Assembly (NCBI RefSeq): GCF_041365695.1
Contig: NZ_JBGFSJ010000008.1
Span: 62,001 to 126,000, forward strand
DNA: 64,000 nt
Source: Rhodosalinus sp041365695
GTDB lineage: Bacteria > Pseudomonadota > Alphaproteobacteria > Rhodobacterales > Rhodobacteraceae
Direction: 5' to 3'
Below, piece after piece: positions 21,064 to 29,566 of the stretch. Every line of letters begins with the position of its first letter. The stretch's first letter is position 1. Below the pieces are notes generated by a model that saw nothing but the letters and a program-made list of their open reading frames with translations, was not told the DNA's origin and made no database searches. The translations under genes were made by a program, and so were the position numbers.

Positions 21064-22167
21064 CTAGCCGATCGGCCCCCGCGCGCCGCCGGTCTGCGCA
21101 CGGTCGAGAAGCAGGTGATCGAGCAGGACGCAGGCCATCATCGCCTCGCCCACCGGCACCGCGCGGATGCCGACGCAGGGATCGTGGCGGCCCTTGGTGA
21201 CGATCTCGGTCGCCTCGCCCGAGAGGGTGACGGTGCGCCGCGGCGTCAGGATCGACGAGGTGGGCTTCACCGCGAAGCGCACCACGACCTCCTGCCCGGT
21301 GGAGATGCCGCCCAGCACCCCGCCCGCGTGGTTGGAGGAATAGACCGGCTCGCCGTCATTGCCCATGAATATCTCGTCGGCGTTCTGGCTGCCGGTCAGT
21401 TCGGCCGCCGCCATGCCCTCGCCGATCTCCACGCCCTTCACGGCGTTGATGCTCATCATCGCGGCGGCGAGATCGGTGTCGAGCTTGCCGTAGACCGGTG
21501 CGCCGAGGCCGGGCGGCACGCCCGACGCGACCACCTCGATCACGGCGCCCGCGCTGTCGCCGGACTTGCGCAGAGCGTCGAGATAGGCGGCCCAGTCCTC
21601 GGCGGCTTGCGGGTCGGGGCACCAGAAGGGGTTCCCGTCGATCACCGCCGCGTCGAAGCGCGCGCGGTCGATGGCGTGCGGGCCGATGCGAGTCATGTAG
21701 CCCCGGATTTCCAGGCCCGGCGCCAGCGCGGCCAGCGCGGCGCGCGCCACGCCGCCGGCGGCGACCCGCGCCGCCGTCTCCCGCGCGGAGGAGCGCCCGC
21801 CGCCACGATAGTCGCGGATGCCGTATTTCTGCCAGTAGGCGATGTCGGCATGGCCGGGGCGGAAGGTCTTGGCGATCTCGGAATAGTCCTTGGAGCGCTG
21901 GTCGGCGTTGCGGATCAGAAGCTGGATCGGGGTGCCGGTGCTCTGCCCCTCGAAGACGCCCGACAGGATCTCCACCGCGTCGGGCTCCCGGCGCTGGGTC
22001 ACGTACCGGCTTTGTCCCGGCTTGCGCCGGTCGAGCCAGAGCTGGAGCGCGGCCTCGTCGAGCGCGACGCCGGGCGGGCAGCCGTCCACCACGGCACCGA
22101 GGGCGGGGCCGTGGCTTTCGCCCCAGGTGGTCACGCGAAAGACGTGGCCGAAGCTGTTCAGGCTCAT
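21064..22167 (-). CDS. aroC: Chorismate synthase
   Basis: Last step of the shikimate pathway: converts 5-enolpyruvylshikimate-3-phosphate to chorismate, using reduced FMN. It is 367 aa. All family signatures are present: GESHGPALGAVVDGCPPG near the N-terminus, RKPGQSRYVTQRREPD, STGTPIQLLIRN, RPGHADIAYWQKYGIRDYRGGGRSSARETAARV, and EGMAAAELTGSQNADE with a later SNHAGGVLGGISTGQEV. The start MSLNSFGHVF has AGGAGG about 9 nt upstream. It is followed at 5 nt by the AEC permease and is divergent from the thi operon. Confidence 0.98.
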   Translation of the reverse strand: MSLNSFGHVFRVTTWGESHGPALGAVVDGCPPGVALDEAALQLWLDRRKPGQSRYVTQRREPDAVEILSGVFEGQSTGTPIQLLIRNADQRSKDYSEIAKTFRPGHADIAYWQKYGIRDYRGGGRSSARETAARVAAGGVARAALAALAPGLEIRGYMTRIGPHAIDRARFDAAVIDGNPFWCPDPQAAEDWAAYLDALRKSGDSAGAVIEVVASGVPPGLGAPVYGKLDTDLAAAMMSINAVKGVEIGEGMAAAELTGSQNADEIFMGNDGEPVYSSNHAGGVLGGISTGQEVVVRFAVKPTSSILTPRRTVTLSGEATEIVTKGRHDPCVGIRAVPVGEAMMACVLLDHLLLDRAQTGGARGPIG

Positions 22168-22231
22168 GCGAGATGGTCCTCCTGACTGGGCGGTCTAGCC
22201 CGCGCACCCCCTCCTCTCAAGCGGTTTCGCC

Positions 22232-22260
22232 TTGAAGGGCCAAGGGCGGCGGTCTAACGT
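22232..22260 (+). promoter_or_regulatory. Predicted promoter of the thiBPQ operon
   Basis: TTGAAG (22232-22237), a 17-nt spacer and TAACGT (22255-22260) form a plausible sigma-70 promoter. The expected start point, about 22267, coincides with the 5' edge of the TPP aptamer, which supports the call. Confidence 0.5.
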
Positions 22261-22265
22261 CGCGC

Positions 22266-22358
22266 TCACCTCGGGGTGGCCCGCACGCGCGCGGGCCTGA
22301 GATGCCGGACGGCGAACCCGTTGAACCTGAACCGGTTAGGACCGGCGGAGGGAAGGGA
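22266..22358 (+). promoter_or_regulatory. TPP riboswitch (thi-box)
   Basis: A thiamine pyrophosphate aptamer. It has the conserved blocks in order: CTCGGGGTG (22271-22278), a P3 hairpin GGCCCGC/GCGGGCC, TGAGATGCCGGA, ACCCGTTGAACCTGAACCGG (ending about 22335), then TTAGGACCGGCGGAGGGAA. These give the pyrimidine-binding TGAGA core and the pyrophosphate-binding arm. It lies 70 nt upstream of thiB in a leader with no T-tract, so control is probably at translation. High TPP would turn the thiamine uptake operon off. Confidence 0.95.
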
Positions 22359-22393
22359 CAGGACCAACGGGGCAGATCGCCCGCCTCCCCTGA

Positions 22394-22424
22394 CTTGCTC
22401 CGCCCGTCGCAAGAAAGGAGCAAG
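22394..22424 (+). promoter_or_regulatory. Shine-Dalgarno-sequestering hairpin of the TPP riboswitch
   Basis: CTTGCTCC (22394-22401) is perfectly complementary to GGAGCAAG (22417-22424), which contains the GGAG ribosome-binding site of thiB (ATG at 22428). The 8-bp helix with a 15-nt loop would block initiation. GGAG in the 3' strand of the aptamer (22347-22350) can pair with CTCC of the sequestering arm. That suggests a switch: without TPP the aptamer end holds CTCC and frees the SD; with TPP the aptamer closes and the sequestering helix forms. The pairing is seen; the mechanism is inferred. Confidence 0.7.
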
Positions 22425-22427
22425 ACG

Positions 22428-23408
22428 ATGCGCGCTTCGATGATTGCCACGGGTCTCGTCGCCGCCGCCACGGGCGCGGCGGGCCAGACCCCCGAACTCA
22501 CCGTCTACACCTATGACAGCTTCGTCTCCGACTGGGGCCCCGGCCCGCAGATCGAGACAGCCTTCGAGGAGGTTTGCGGCTGCGACCTGCGCTTCGTGGG
22601 CGCGGGCGACGGCGCCGCGCTCCTGTCCCGGCTGCGGCTCGAGGGCGAGAGGACGCAGGCCGACGTGGTGCTTGGACTCGACACGAACCTGACCTATGCC
22701 GCCCGCGAGACGGGACTTTTCGCCGAGCACGGGATCGCGGCGGAATTCGACCTTCCGGTGGCGTGGGACGACCCGCATTTCCTGCCCTTCGACTGGGGCT
22801 ATTTCGCCTTCGTCCACGAGGCGGGCCTCGACGCGCCGACCTCCTTCCGCGCGCTGGCGGAAAGCGATCTCGACATCCTGATCCAGGATCCGCGCTCCTC
22901 CACGCCCGGCCTCGGGCTGCTGATGTGGGTGAAGGCGGCCTATGGCGACGAGGCGGGCACGATCTGGGAAGGGCTCTCCGACAACGTGGTCACCGTCACG
23001 CCCGGCTGGTCGGAGGCCTACGGGCTCTTCCTCGACGGCGAGGCGGACATGGTCCTCTCCTACACCACCTCTCCGGCCTATCACCTGATCGCCGAGGACG
23101 ATCCCTCCAAGGCCGCCGCGCCCTTCGAGGAGGGGCACTACATGCAGGTCGAGGTGGCGGGCATGCTCGCCGGCACCGAGCAGCCCGACCTCGCCCGGCA
23201 GTTCCTCGAGTTCATGACCGGTCCCGGCTTCCAGTCCGTGATCCCGACCACGAACTGGATGTACCCGGCGGTCATCCCGCCCGAGGGTCTGCCCGAGGGC
23301 TTCGAGACGCTGATCGCGCCCGAGACGGCCCTTCTGCTGCCGCCGGCGGAGGCCGCGGCGCTTCGCGGCCCGGCGCTCGAGGAATGGCGCGCGGCGCTGG
23401 CGCGCTAG
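22428..23408 (+). CDS. thiB: Thiamine ABC transporter, substrate-binding protein
   Basis: A 326-aa periplasmic binding protein that captures thiamine and its phosphates for import. The start MRASMIATG has AAAGGAG 7 nt upstream. Residues 1-19 are a signal peptide (cleavage after TGAAG). The mature part starts TPELTVYTYDSFVSDWGPGP, the typical ThiB N-terminus, and contains VVLGLDTNL, FDWGYFAFVHE, DPRSSTPGLGLLMWVK and the LSYTTSPAYH motif. It is first in the operon behind the TPP riboswitch. Its 3' end overlaps the start of thiP. Confidence 0.96.
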   Translation: MRASMIATGLVAAATGAAGQTPELTVYTYDSFVSDWGPGPQIETAFEEVCGCDLRFVGAGDGAALLSRLRLEGERTQADVVLGLDTNLTYAARETGLFAEHGIAAEFDLPVAWDDPHFLPFDWGYFAFVHEAGLDAPTSFRALAESDLDILIQDPRSSTPGLGLLMWVKAAYGDEAGTIWEGLSDNVVTVTPGWSEAYGLFLDGEADMVLSYTTSPAYHLIAEDDPSKAAAPFEEGHYMQVEVAGMLAGTEQPDLARQFLEFMTGPGFQSVIPTTNWMYPAVIPPEGLPEGFETLIAPETALLLPPAEAAALRGPALEEWRAALAR

Positions 23409-24925
23409 GCGCGCCGCCCTGGGCGGCGGCGGGCGCGGCGCTTTTCGTCGCCGCGCTCGTCCTCGCCCCCGTGATCGCGGTGATCTGGACCGCGGGCGCG
23501 GCGGGGCGGCTCGGCCCGGGCGACTGGGCCGCGGTGCGTTTCTCGCTCACCCAGGCCGCGCTCTCGGCGCTTCTGTCGGCCGCGCTCGCCGTGCCCGTGG
23601 CGCGGGCGCTGGCGCGCCGCCGGTTCCCGGGGCGCGGCGCGCTCGTCACGCTGCTGGGCGCGCCCTTCATCCTGCCCGTCGTCGTGGCCGTCTTCGGGCT
23701 TCTCGCCGTGTTCGGGCGCAACGGCATCGCCAGCAACCTGCTGGACCTCGCGGGGCAGGAGCCGCTGTCGATCTACGGCCTGCACGGCGTGGTGCTCGCC
23801 CATGTCTTCTTCAACCTGCCGCTGGCCACGCGGCTTCTGCTTCAGGGCTGGCTCGCCATCCCGGGCGAGCGGTTCCGCCTCGCCGCCGCGCTCGCCCTGC
23901 CGCCGAGGACTGTGTTCCGCCTGCTCGAGCTTCCCATGCTGGTGCGCGTGCTGCCCGGCGCGGCGGTGGTGATCTTCGTCATCTGCCTGTCCAGCTTCGC
24001 CGTGGTGCTGATCCTCGGGGGCGGGCCGGCGGCCACCACCGTGGAACTCGCCATCTACCAGGCGTTCCGCTTCGAGTTCGATCTCGGCAAGGCCGCGGCC
24101 CTCGCGCTCGTCCAGCTGGCGCTCGCGGGCGGCGCGGCGATGCTTGCCGCGCGCCTCGCCCTGCCGCCGGCCATGGGCGCCGGGCTGGACCGGGTGGTGC
24201 CGCGCTGGGACGCCGACCGCCCGGGTCTGCGGGTGCAGGACGCGCTGTGGATCGGGGCTGCCGCCGGTTTCCTGCTTGTGCCGCTCGCCATGATCGTGAT
24301 CGACGGGGTGCCGGGGCTGGCGCGGCTGCCGGGCAGCGTGTGGACGGCCGCGGGGCGCTCTGTCGCCGTCGCGCTCGTCTCCACCGCGCTCGCCATCGCG
24401 CTCGCCCTCGCGCTGGCGAGCCGGCGGGGCGAGCTGCTGGCGGTGCTCGCCATCGCCGTCTCGCCGCTCGTGCTCGGGACCGGCCTTTTCCTGATCCTCC
24501 GACCCGTGGCCGCGCCGGGCGACGTGGCGCTTCCGGTGACCGCCCTCGTCAACGCGCTGATGGCGCTGCCCTTCGCGCTCCGCGCGATCCGCCCCGAGCT
24601 CGAGGCGGTGCGGGCCGATTACGGCCGCCTCTGCCTGTCGCTCGGCCTGACCGGGCGGCGGTTCTGGACGCGGGTCGCGCTGCCTCGGCTGCGCCGCCCG
24701 CTCGGTTTCGCGGCGGGGCTCGCCGCGGCGCTCTCCATGGGGGATCTCGGCGTGATCGCGCTCTTCGCCGACCCGGAGCGCGCGACGCTGCCCTTGCAGA
24801 TGTATCGGCTCATGGGGGCCTACCGCACGTCGGACGCGGCCGGCGCCGCGCTTCTTTTGCTGCTGCTCAGCCTCGCGCTCTTCTGGGCCTTCGACCGCGG
24901 GGGGCGTATCGATGCTCGCGCTTGA
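23384..24925 (+). CDS. thiP: Thiamine ABC transporter, permease
   Basis: A 513-aa inner-membrane permease made of two fused permease halves, about 12 transmembrane helices. Each half carries an EAA-type loop that contacts the ATPase: LAAALALPPRTVFRLLELP in the first, LCLSLGLTGRRFWTRVALP in the second. The start is taken as the ATG at 23384 inside the end of thiB (25-nt overlap), since no other ATG precedes TM1; the SD is crowded (GAGGA directly before), so translation is probably coupled to thiB. It overlaps thiQ by 14 nt. Confidence 0.92.
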   Translation: MARGAGALGAPPWAAAGAALFVAALVLAPVIAVIWTAGAAGRLGPGDWAAVRFSLTQAALSALLSAALAVPVARALARRRFPGRGALVTLLGAPFILPVVVAVFGLLAVFGRNGIASNLLDLAGQEPLSIYGLHGVVLAHVFFNLPLATRLLLQGWLAIPGERFRLAAALALPPRTVFRLLELPMLVRVLPGAAVVIFVICLSSFAVVLILGGGPAATTVELAIYQAFRFEFDLGKAAALALVQLALAGGAAMLAARLALPPAMGAGLDRVVPRWDADRPGLRVQDALWIGAAAGFLLVPLAMIVIDGVPGLARLPGSVWTAAGRSVAVALVSTALAIALALALASRRGELLAVLAIAVSPLVLGTGLFLILRPVAAPGDVALPVTALVNALMALPFALRAIRPELEAVRADYGRLCLSLGLTGRRFWTRVALPRLRRPLGFAAGLAAALSMGDLGVIALFADPERATLPLQMYRLMGAYRTSDAAGAALLLLLLSLALFWAFDRGGRIDARA

Positions 24926-25607
24926 GCGGCTCGTCGTCACGCAGGACACGTTCCGGCTGGAGGCGGATCTTACCGTCCCGGTGGGCCGCATCGTGGGCGT
25001 GATCGGGCCTTCCGGCGCAGGCAAGTCCACCCTTCTCAACGTCATCGCGGGCTTCTTCGCCCCGAGCGCGGGTCGCGTGCTTTGGGACGGGCGCGACATC
25101 ACGCGGCTGACCCCGGCCGAGCGGCCCGTCGCCATGCTCTTCCAGGAGGCGAATCTCTTTCCCCATCTCACGGCCGCCCAGAACGTGGCGCTTGCCCTCA
25201 CGCCGCGGGCGCGGCTCTCGCGAGCCGAGGCCGCGGCGGTGGAACAGGCGCTCGACAGGGTGGGCCTTTCCGGGCTCGGCGAACGGCGCCCGGCGCAGCT
25301 TTCGGGCGGCCAGCAGGGGCGCGTGGCGCTGGCCCGGGCGCTCTTGCAATCGAAGCCGCTTCTGCTGCTGGACGAGCCCTTTTCCGCGCTCGGCCCCGCC
25401 CTGCGCGGCGGAATGCTCGACCTGGTCCGCGAGATCGCGGAGGAGACCGGCGCGACCGTCCTTCTGGTCAGCCACGACCCCGCGGACGCCCGCCGCATCG
25501 CGGACGACATCCTGCTGGTGGCGGAAGGCCGGGCCGCCGCGCCGGTGCCCACGGCGGAGATCCTCGCCGCGCCGCCGCCCGCGCTGCGGGCCTATCTCGG
25601 GGACTGA
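24912..25607 (+). CDS. thiQ: Thiamine ABC transporter, ATP-binding protein
   Basis: A 231-aa ABC ATPase powering the ThiBPQ importer. It has Walker A GPSGAGKST (about 33-41), Q-loop LFQEANLFPH, signature LSGGQQGRVALARAL, Walker B LLLLDEPFSALGP and the switch His in SHDP. All catalytic residues are intact. It starts inside the end of thiP (14-nt overlap), as is usual for thiBPQ, and ends the riboswitch-controlled operon. A short GC palindrome (GCGGCGTGACGCCGC) just downstream lacks a T-tract. Confidence 0.95.
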   Translation: MLALERLVVTQDTFRLEADLTVPVGRIVGVIGPSGAGKSTLLNVIAGFFAPSAGRVLWDGRDITRLTPAERPVAMLFQEANLFPHLTAAQNVALALTPRARLSRAEAAAVEQALDRVGLSGLGERRPAQLSGGQQGRVALARALLQSKPLLLLDEPFSALGPALRGGMLDLVREIAEETGATVLLVSHDPADARRIADDILLVAEGRAAAPVPTAEILAAPPPALRAYLGD

Positions 25608-25688
25608 GGGGGCGGCGTGACGCCGCGTTCTCGGGTGACATCCCCCGCGCCCGGAGGCAGGTTGACCCTGTGTGAGGAGGACCCGCCG

Positions 25689-27707
25689 ATGACCGCCTAT
25701 CCGAGACTTCTGGAACCGCTGGACCTGGGCTTCACGCAGCTTCCCAACCGGGTGCTCATGGGCTCCATGCACACCAACCTCGAGGAGCTCGGCGACTGGA
25801 ACCGTATCGCGGAGTTCTACGCCGAGCGGGCCCGCGGGGGCGTGGGCCTCATGGTGACGGGCGGCATCGCCCCCAACCCGGAGGGCGCGGTCTTTCCCGG
25901 CGCCTCGGCGCTGGCCAGCGACGAGGACGTGGCCCACCACCGGATCGTGACCGAGGGCGTCCACGAGGCGGGCGGCCGGATCGCGATGCAGATCCTGCAT
26001 GCCGGCCGCTACGCCTACGGCAAGGACTGCGTGGCGCCGAGCGCGATCAAGTCGCCCATCTCTCCCTTCGTCCCGCGCGAGCTCGACGAGGCGGGCATCG
26101 AGAAGCAGATCGCCGACTTCGCCGCCACCGCCGCACGGGCGCGGGAGGCGGGCTACGACGGCGTCGAGATCATGGGAAGCGAGGGCTATTTCATCAACCA
26201 GTTCCTCGTCACCCACACCAACAAGCGCACCGATCGCTGGGGCGGGCCCTACGAGAACCGGATGCGCCTGCCGGTCGAGATCCTGCGCCGGGTGCGCGCG
26301 GCCGTGGGGCGCGACTTCATCGTGATCTACCGGCTCTCGATGATCGACCTCGTGCCCGAGGGCTCCACCCACGAGGAGGTGGTCGAACTCGCCCGCGCGG
26401 TGGAGGAGGCCGGCGCCGACATCATCAACACCGGCATCGGCTGGCACGAGGCTCGGGTGCCCACCATCGCCACCTCGGTGCCGCGCGCCGGTTTCGCCTG
26501 GGTGACGAAGAAGCTCATGGGCAAGGTCGGCGTGCCGCTGGTGACGTCGAACCGGATCAACACGCCGGAGGTGGCCGAGAAGGTGCTGGCCGAAGGCTGC
26601 GCCGATTTGGTGAGCATGGCCCGGCCCTTCCTCGCGGACGCGCATTTCGTGAAGAAGTCCGCCGAGGGGCGCGCCGACGAGATCGCGCCCTGCATCGCCT
26701 GCAACCAAGCCTGCCTCGACCACACCTTCAGCCTCAAGGTCTCCTCCTGCCTCGTGAACCCGCGCGCTTGCCACGAGACCGAGCTGGTGATCGCGCCCGC
26801 CGCAGCCCCGAAGCGCGTCGCGGTCGTGGGCGCCGGGCCCGCGGGGCTCTCCGCGGCGATCACCGCGGCGGAGCGGGGCCACGATGTCACGCTGTTCGAG
26901 CGGGACGCGGTGATCGGCGGGCAGCTCAACCTGGCGCGGGTGATCCCCGGCAAGGAAGAGTTCCACGGCCTCGTGGACTGGTATGCGCGGATGCTCGACG
27001 TGCACGGCGTCGCGCTTCGGCTGGGCAAGGCGGCGACGGCGGCCGATCTCGCCGCCTTCGACGAGGTGATCGTGGCCACCGGGGTCAATCCCCGCGATCC
27101 GGGCATCCCGGGACAGGACGGGCCCAACGTGCTGGGCTACGCCGAGGTGTTGCGCGGCGCCGAGGTCGGGCCGCGCGTGGCTGTCGTGGGCGCGGGCGGC
27201 ATCGGCTTCGACGTCGCCGAGTTCCTCGTCCACGCGGGTGAAAGCCCCACCGAGAACCTTGCCCTCTGGCGCGAGGAATGGGGCGTCGGCGACCCGGAGG
27301 ACCGCCGCGGCGGCCTGGCCGAGCCGCATCCGCACCCCGCGGCGCGGAAGGTCACGCTGCTGCAGCGCAAGGCGGAAAAGCCGGGCCGCCGCCTCGGCAA
27401 GACGACGGGCTGGATTCACCGCGCGAGCCTCAGGATGAAGGGCGTCGAGATGCTCTCGGGCGTCAACTACGAGGGCATCGACGCGGGCGGCCTGCATGTC
27501 TCCTTCGGGGAGGCGCGCGAGCGGCCCACCCGCATCGAGGCCGACACCATCGTTCTTTGCGCCGGGCAGGAGAGCGAGCGCGCCCTTGCCGAGGCGCTAG
27601 AGGCGGCGGGCGTTCGCGCGCATGTGATCGGCGGCGCGGACGTGGCCGCGGAACTCGACGCCAAGCGCGCCATCGACCAGGGCACCCGGCTCGCGGCGGC
27701 GCTCTGA
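25689..27707 (+). CDS. fadH: NADPH-dependent 2,4-dienoyl-CoA reductase-like FMN/FAD/4Fe-4S enzyme
   Basis: A 672-aa enzyme of the Old Yellow Enzyme-related class, the same length as E. coli FadH, which reduces 2,4-dienoyl-CoA during beta-oxidation of unsaturated fatty acids. Residues about 1-330 are the FMN TIM barrel with Tyr167 in EGYFINQFL and a His near 253 in GIGWHEAR. The cluster ligands are C335, C338, C342 and C354 in CIACNQAC and SSC. An FAD/NADPH module starts with VAVVGAGPAGLSAAITAAE. Related dehydrogenases (trimethylamine, histamine) share this layout; the residue spacing fits FadH best. AGGAGG lies 9 nt before the ATG. The stop shares a base with the next start (TGATG). Confidence 0.88.
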   Translation: MTAYPRLLEPLDLGFTQLPNRVLMGSMHTNLEELGDWNRIAEFYAERARGGVGLMVTGGIAPNPEGAVFPGASALASDEDVAHHRIVTEGVHEAGGRIAMQILHAGRYAYGKDCVAPSAIKSPISPFVPRELDEAGIEKQIADFAATAARAREAGYDGVEIMGSEGYFINQFLVTHTNKRTDRWGGPYENRMRLPVEILRRVRAAVGRDFIVIYRLSMIDLVPEGSTHEEVVELARAVEEAGADIINTGIGWHEARVPTIATSVPRAGFAWVTKKLMGKVGVPLVTSNRINTPEVAEKVLAEGCADLVSMARPFLADAHFVKKSAEGRADEIAPCIACNQACLDHTFSLKVSSCLVNPRACHETELVIAPAAAPKRVAVVGAGPAGLSAAITAAERGHDVTLFERDAVIGGQLNLARVIPGKEEFHGLVDWYARMLDVHGVALRLGKAATAADLAAFDEVIVATGVNPRDPGIPGQDGPNVLGYAEVLRGAEVGPRVAVVGAGGIGFDVAEFLVHAGESPTENLALWREEWGVGDPEDRRGGLAEPHPHPAARKVTLLQRKAEKPGRRLGKTTGWIHRASLRMKGVEMLSGVNYEGIDAGGLHVSFGEARERPTRIEADTIVLCAGQESERALAEALEAAGVRAHVIGGADVAAELDAKRAIDQGTRLAAAL

Positions 27708-28405
27708 TGCGGCCCATAGGTCTCATCGGCGGGATGAGCTGGGAAAGCACGGCGGTCTATTACCGCCTCCTGAACGAGCGCGCGCGCGAGCGGTTCGGCG
27801 GCCTGCACTCGGCTGAGATCCTCCTCTGGTCCGTGGATTTCGCCCGGATCGAGCGGATGCAGGCCGACGGCGACTGGGCGCGGGGGGGAGAGGAGCTCGC
27901 CGCGATCGCGCGGCGCCTGGAGGCGGCCGGGGCGGGCTGCATCGCGATCTGCACCAACACCATGCACAAGGTCGCGGGCGAGGTGGCCGGCGCGGTGCGC
28001 GTGCCGCTCGTCCATATCGCCGACGCCACGGCCGCGGCGGTGCGCCACGCGGGCTGCAAGCGGCCGCTCCTTCTGGCCACGCGCTACACGATGGAGCAGG
28101 ATTTCTACCGCGGCCGCCTGGCCGACCTCGGGATGGACACCGCGATCCCGCCCGAGCCCGCGCGCTCGGAGGTGCACCGCGTGATCTACGAGGAGCTTTG
28201 CCGCGGCCAAGTGCGCCCCGGGTCCCGGGCGCGCTACGTGGCCGCCATCGAAGACGCCGCCCGGGCGGGCGCGGACGGGGTCATCCTGGGCTGCACCGAG
28301 ATCGGCCTGCTGATCGGCCCGGGCGACACGGACCTTCCCCTTTTCGACACGACCGCGCTTCATGCCGATGCGATCCTCGAGGCGGCGATTACACCTCTGA
28401 GTTGA
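27707..28405 (+). CDS. Aspartate/glutamate racemase family protein
   Basis: A 232-aa cofactor-independent amino-acid racemase. The N-terminus is IGLIGGMSWESTAVYYR. Both catalytic cysteines are in place: Cys82 in CTNTMHKVA and Cys near 196 in ILGCTEIGLL. The family interconverts L- and D-aspartate or glutamate; the GGMSWEST start and CTNTMH form favour aspartate racemase (YgeA-like broad racemase is another option). The ATG overlaps the fadH stop by one base, so the two are translated together, although a pathway link is not obvious. Confidence 0.88.
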   Translation: MRPIGLIGGMSWESTAVYYRLLNERARERFGGLHSAEILLWSVDFARIERMQADGDWARGGEELAAIARRLEAAGAGCIAICTNTMHKVAGEVAGAVRVPLVHIADATAAAVRHAGCKRPLLLATRYTMEQDFYRGRLADLGMDTAIPPEPARSEVHRVIYEELCRGQVRPGSRARYVAAIEDAARAGADGVILGCTEIGLLIGPGDTDLPLFDTTALHADAILEAAITPLS

Positions 28406-28413
28406 ATGTCGCA

Positions 28414-28492
28414 GGTTTGATCGTTTCCTACCGTTGAACTGGCACACTCAAACCGCCGTATTGTCGGCCCAGAGTCCAAAAACCGCCGGATT
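28414..28492 (+). promoter_or_regulatory. Repeats upstream of the LysR gene, possible operator
   Basis: Two direct repeats, AAACCGCCGTATT at 28450-28462 and AAACCGCCGGATT at 28480-28492, match at 12 of 13 positions and start exactly 30 bp apart, about three helical turns. An inverted pair GGTTTGA (28414-28420) and TCAAACC (28448-28454) flanks the first. They lie between the racemase stop and the LysR start, where an autoregulatory site would be expected. A TATAGT hexamer follows near 28524. Function is inferred. Confidence 0.4.
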
Positions 28493-28545
28493 TTCCACCG
28501 ATACCCGACCCTGCTGCCAAATATAGTGTTGAAAGGGTAAATCGT

Positions 28546-29451
28546 ATGGATCGGCTCACGGAAATGGAGGCGTTCGCCACCGTCGTGGACCAGGGGGGGT
28601 TCACGGACGCGGCGAAGAAGCTGGGGATTTCTAAATCCGCCGTCTCCAAGCATGTTTCGTCGCTGGAAGCGCGTCTGGGGGCGCGTCTTCTCAACCGCAC
28701 GACGCGCCGGGTCAGCCCGACGGAGATCGGGCTTGTCTACTATGACCGCGCGCGGCGCGTGCTCAACGACGCCGGCGAGGCCGACGCGCTGGTGACCTCG
28801 ATGCAGTCGGCCCCGTCGGGGCTGCTGCGGGTCTCGGTGGCCACCGATTTCGGTGTGAACCATCTCTCTCCCGTGCTCGGGGACTTCCTTCAGGAATTTC
28901 CCGACATCACGGTCAACATGGTTCTGAGCAACCGCTACGTGGAGCTGATTTCCGAAGGCTTCGACATGGCGGTGCGGATCGGCGAACTGGAAGACTCGAG
29001 CCTGCGGGCGCGCAAGCTCACGGAAACGACCAAGCGCATGATCGGCTCGCCGTCCTACTTCCAGAAATTCGGACGCCCGCAGCGGATCGACGACCTGAAC
29101 GAGCACAAGCTCCTGCACTATTCGAGCCAGTCCTCGGGCAGTGTCTGGCGCGTGACCGCACCCTCGGGCGAAAAGCGCCAGGTGCGCACCGCGGGCTGGC
29201 TTTCGGTGAATGACGGGCAGTCGCTTCTGAACGCCTGCATCGCCGGGCTCGGGATCGCCTACCTGCCGTCCTACCTTTACGCCGACGCGATGGCGCAGGG
29301 GCTGGTCGAGGACGCGATCCCCGATCTGCCGGTGGAATCCCACGGCATCTACGCCGTCTACCCGCCGGGCCGCTTCACCCAGCCCAAGGTGCGCGCCTTC
29401 ATCGATTTCCTCGTCCACCAGTTCGCGGAAAAGGGTCCGACGACGTGGTAA
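28546..29451 (+). CDS. LysR family transcriptional regulator
   Basis: A 301-aa regulator. Residues 1-60 are the winged helix-turn-helix (MDRLTEMEAFATVVDQGGF, then AAKKLGISKSAVSKHVSSLEARLG and LLNRTTRRVSPTE). Residues about 90-295 are the effector-binding domain, with LLRVSVATDFG and a DLAVRIG-like DMAVRIGELEDSS segment. It resembles the broad group related to DsdC/AaeR-type regulators, and the effector is unknown. The ATG has AAAGGG about 9 nt upstream. Candidate operator repeats lie just upstream. The targets could include the preceding fadH-racemase pair or itself. Confidence 0.93.
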   Translation: MDRLTEMEAFATVVDQGGFTDAAKKLGISKSAVSKHVSSLEARLGARLLNRTTRRVSPTEIGLVYYDRARRVLNDAGEADALVTSMQSAPSGLLRVSVATDFGVNHLSPVLGDFLQEFPDITVNMVLSNRYVELISEGFDMAVRIGELEDSSLRARKLTETTKRMIGSPSYFQKFGRPQRIDDLNEHKLLHYSSQSSGSVWRVTAPSGEKRQVRTAGWLSVNDGQSLLNACIAGLGIAYLPSYLYADAMAQGLVEDAIPDLPVESHGIYAVYPPGRFTQPKVRAFIDFLVHQFAEKGPTTW

Positions 29452-29566
29452 GCGCGCCGCCGCGCCCGCACCCGGGCGCGCGGCGGGGCTGCCGCACCGG
29501 GTCGCGCGCGAGGCGATCCGGGGCCGCGGCCGCAGATTCGATACGAGGAATGCGGGCCGCGCCCGC

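Noticed and set aside
25614..25632. GCGGCGTGACGCCGC palindrome after thiQ
   Set aside because: The stem has a 3-nt loop and no following T-run, so it is too weak to call as a terminator.
29456..29487. Strong GC-rich hairpin between the LysR gene and the convergent glycosidase gene
   Set aside because: It has an imperfect CCGCCGCG...CGCGGCGG stem but no T-tract on either strand, so I do not call it a terminator.
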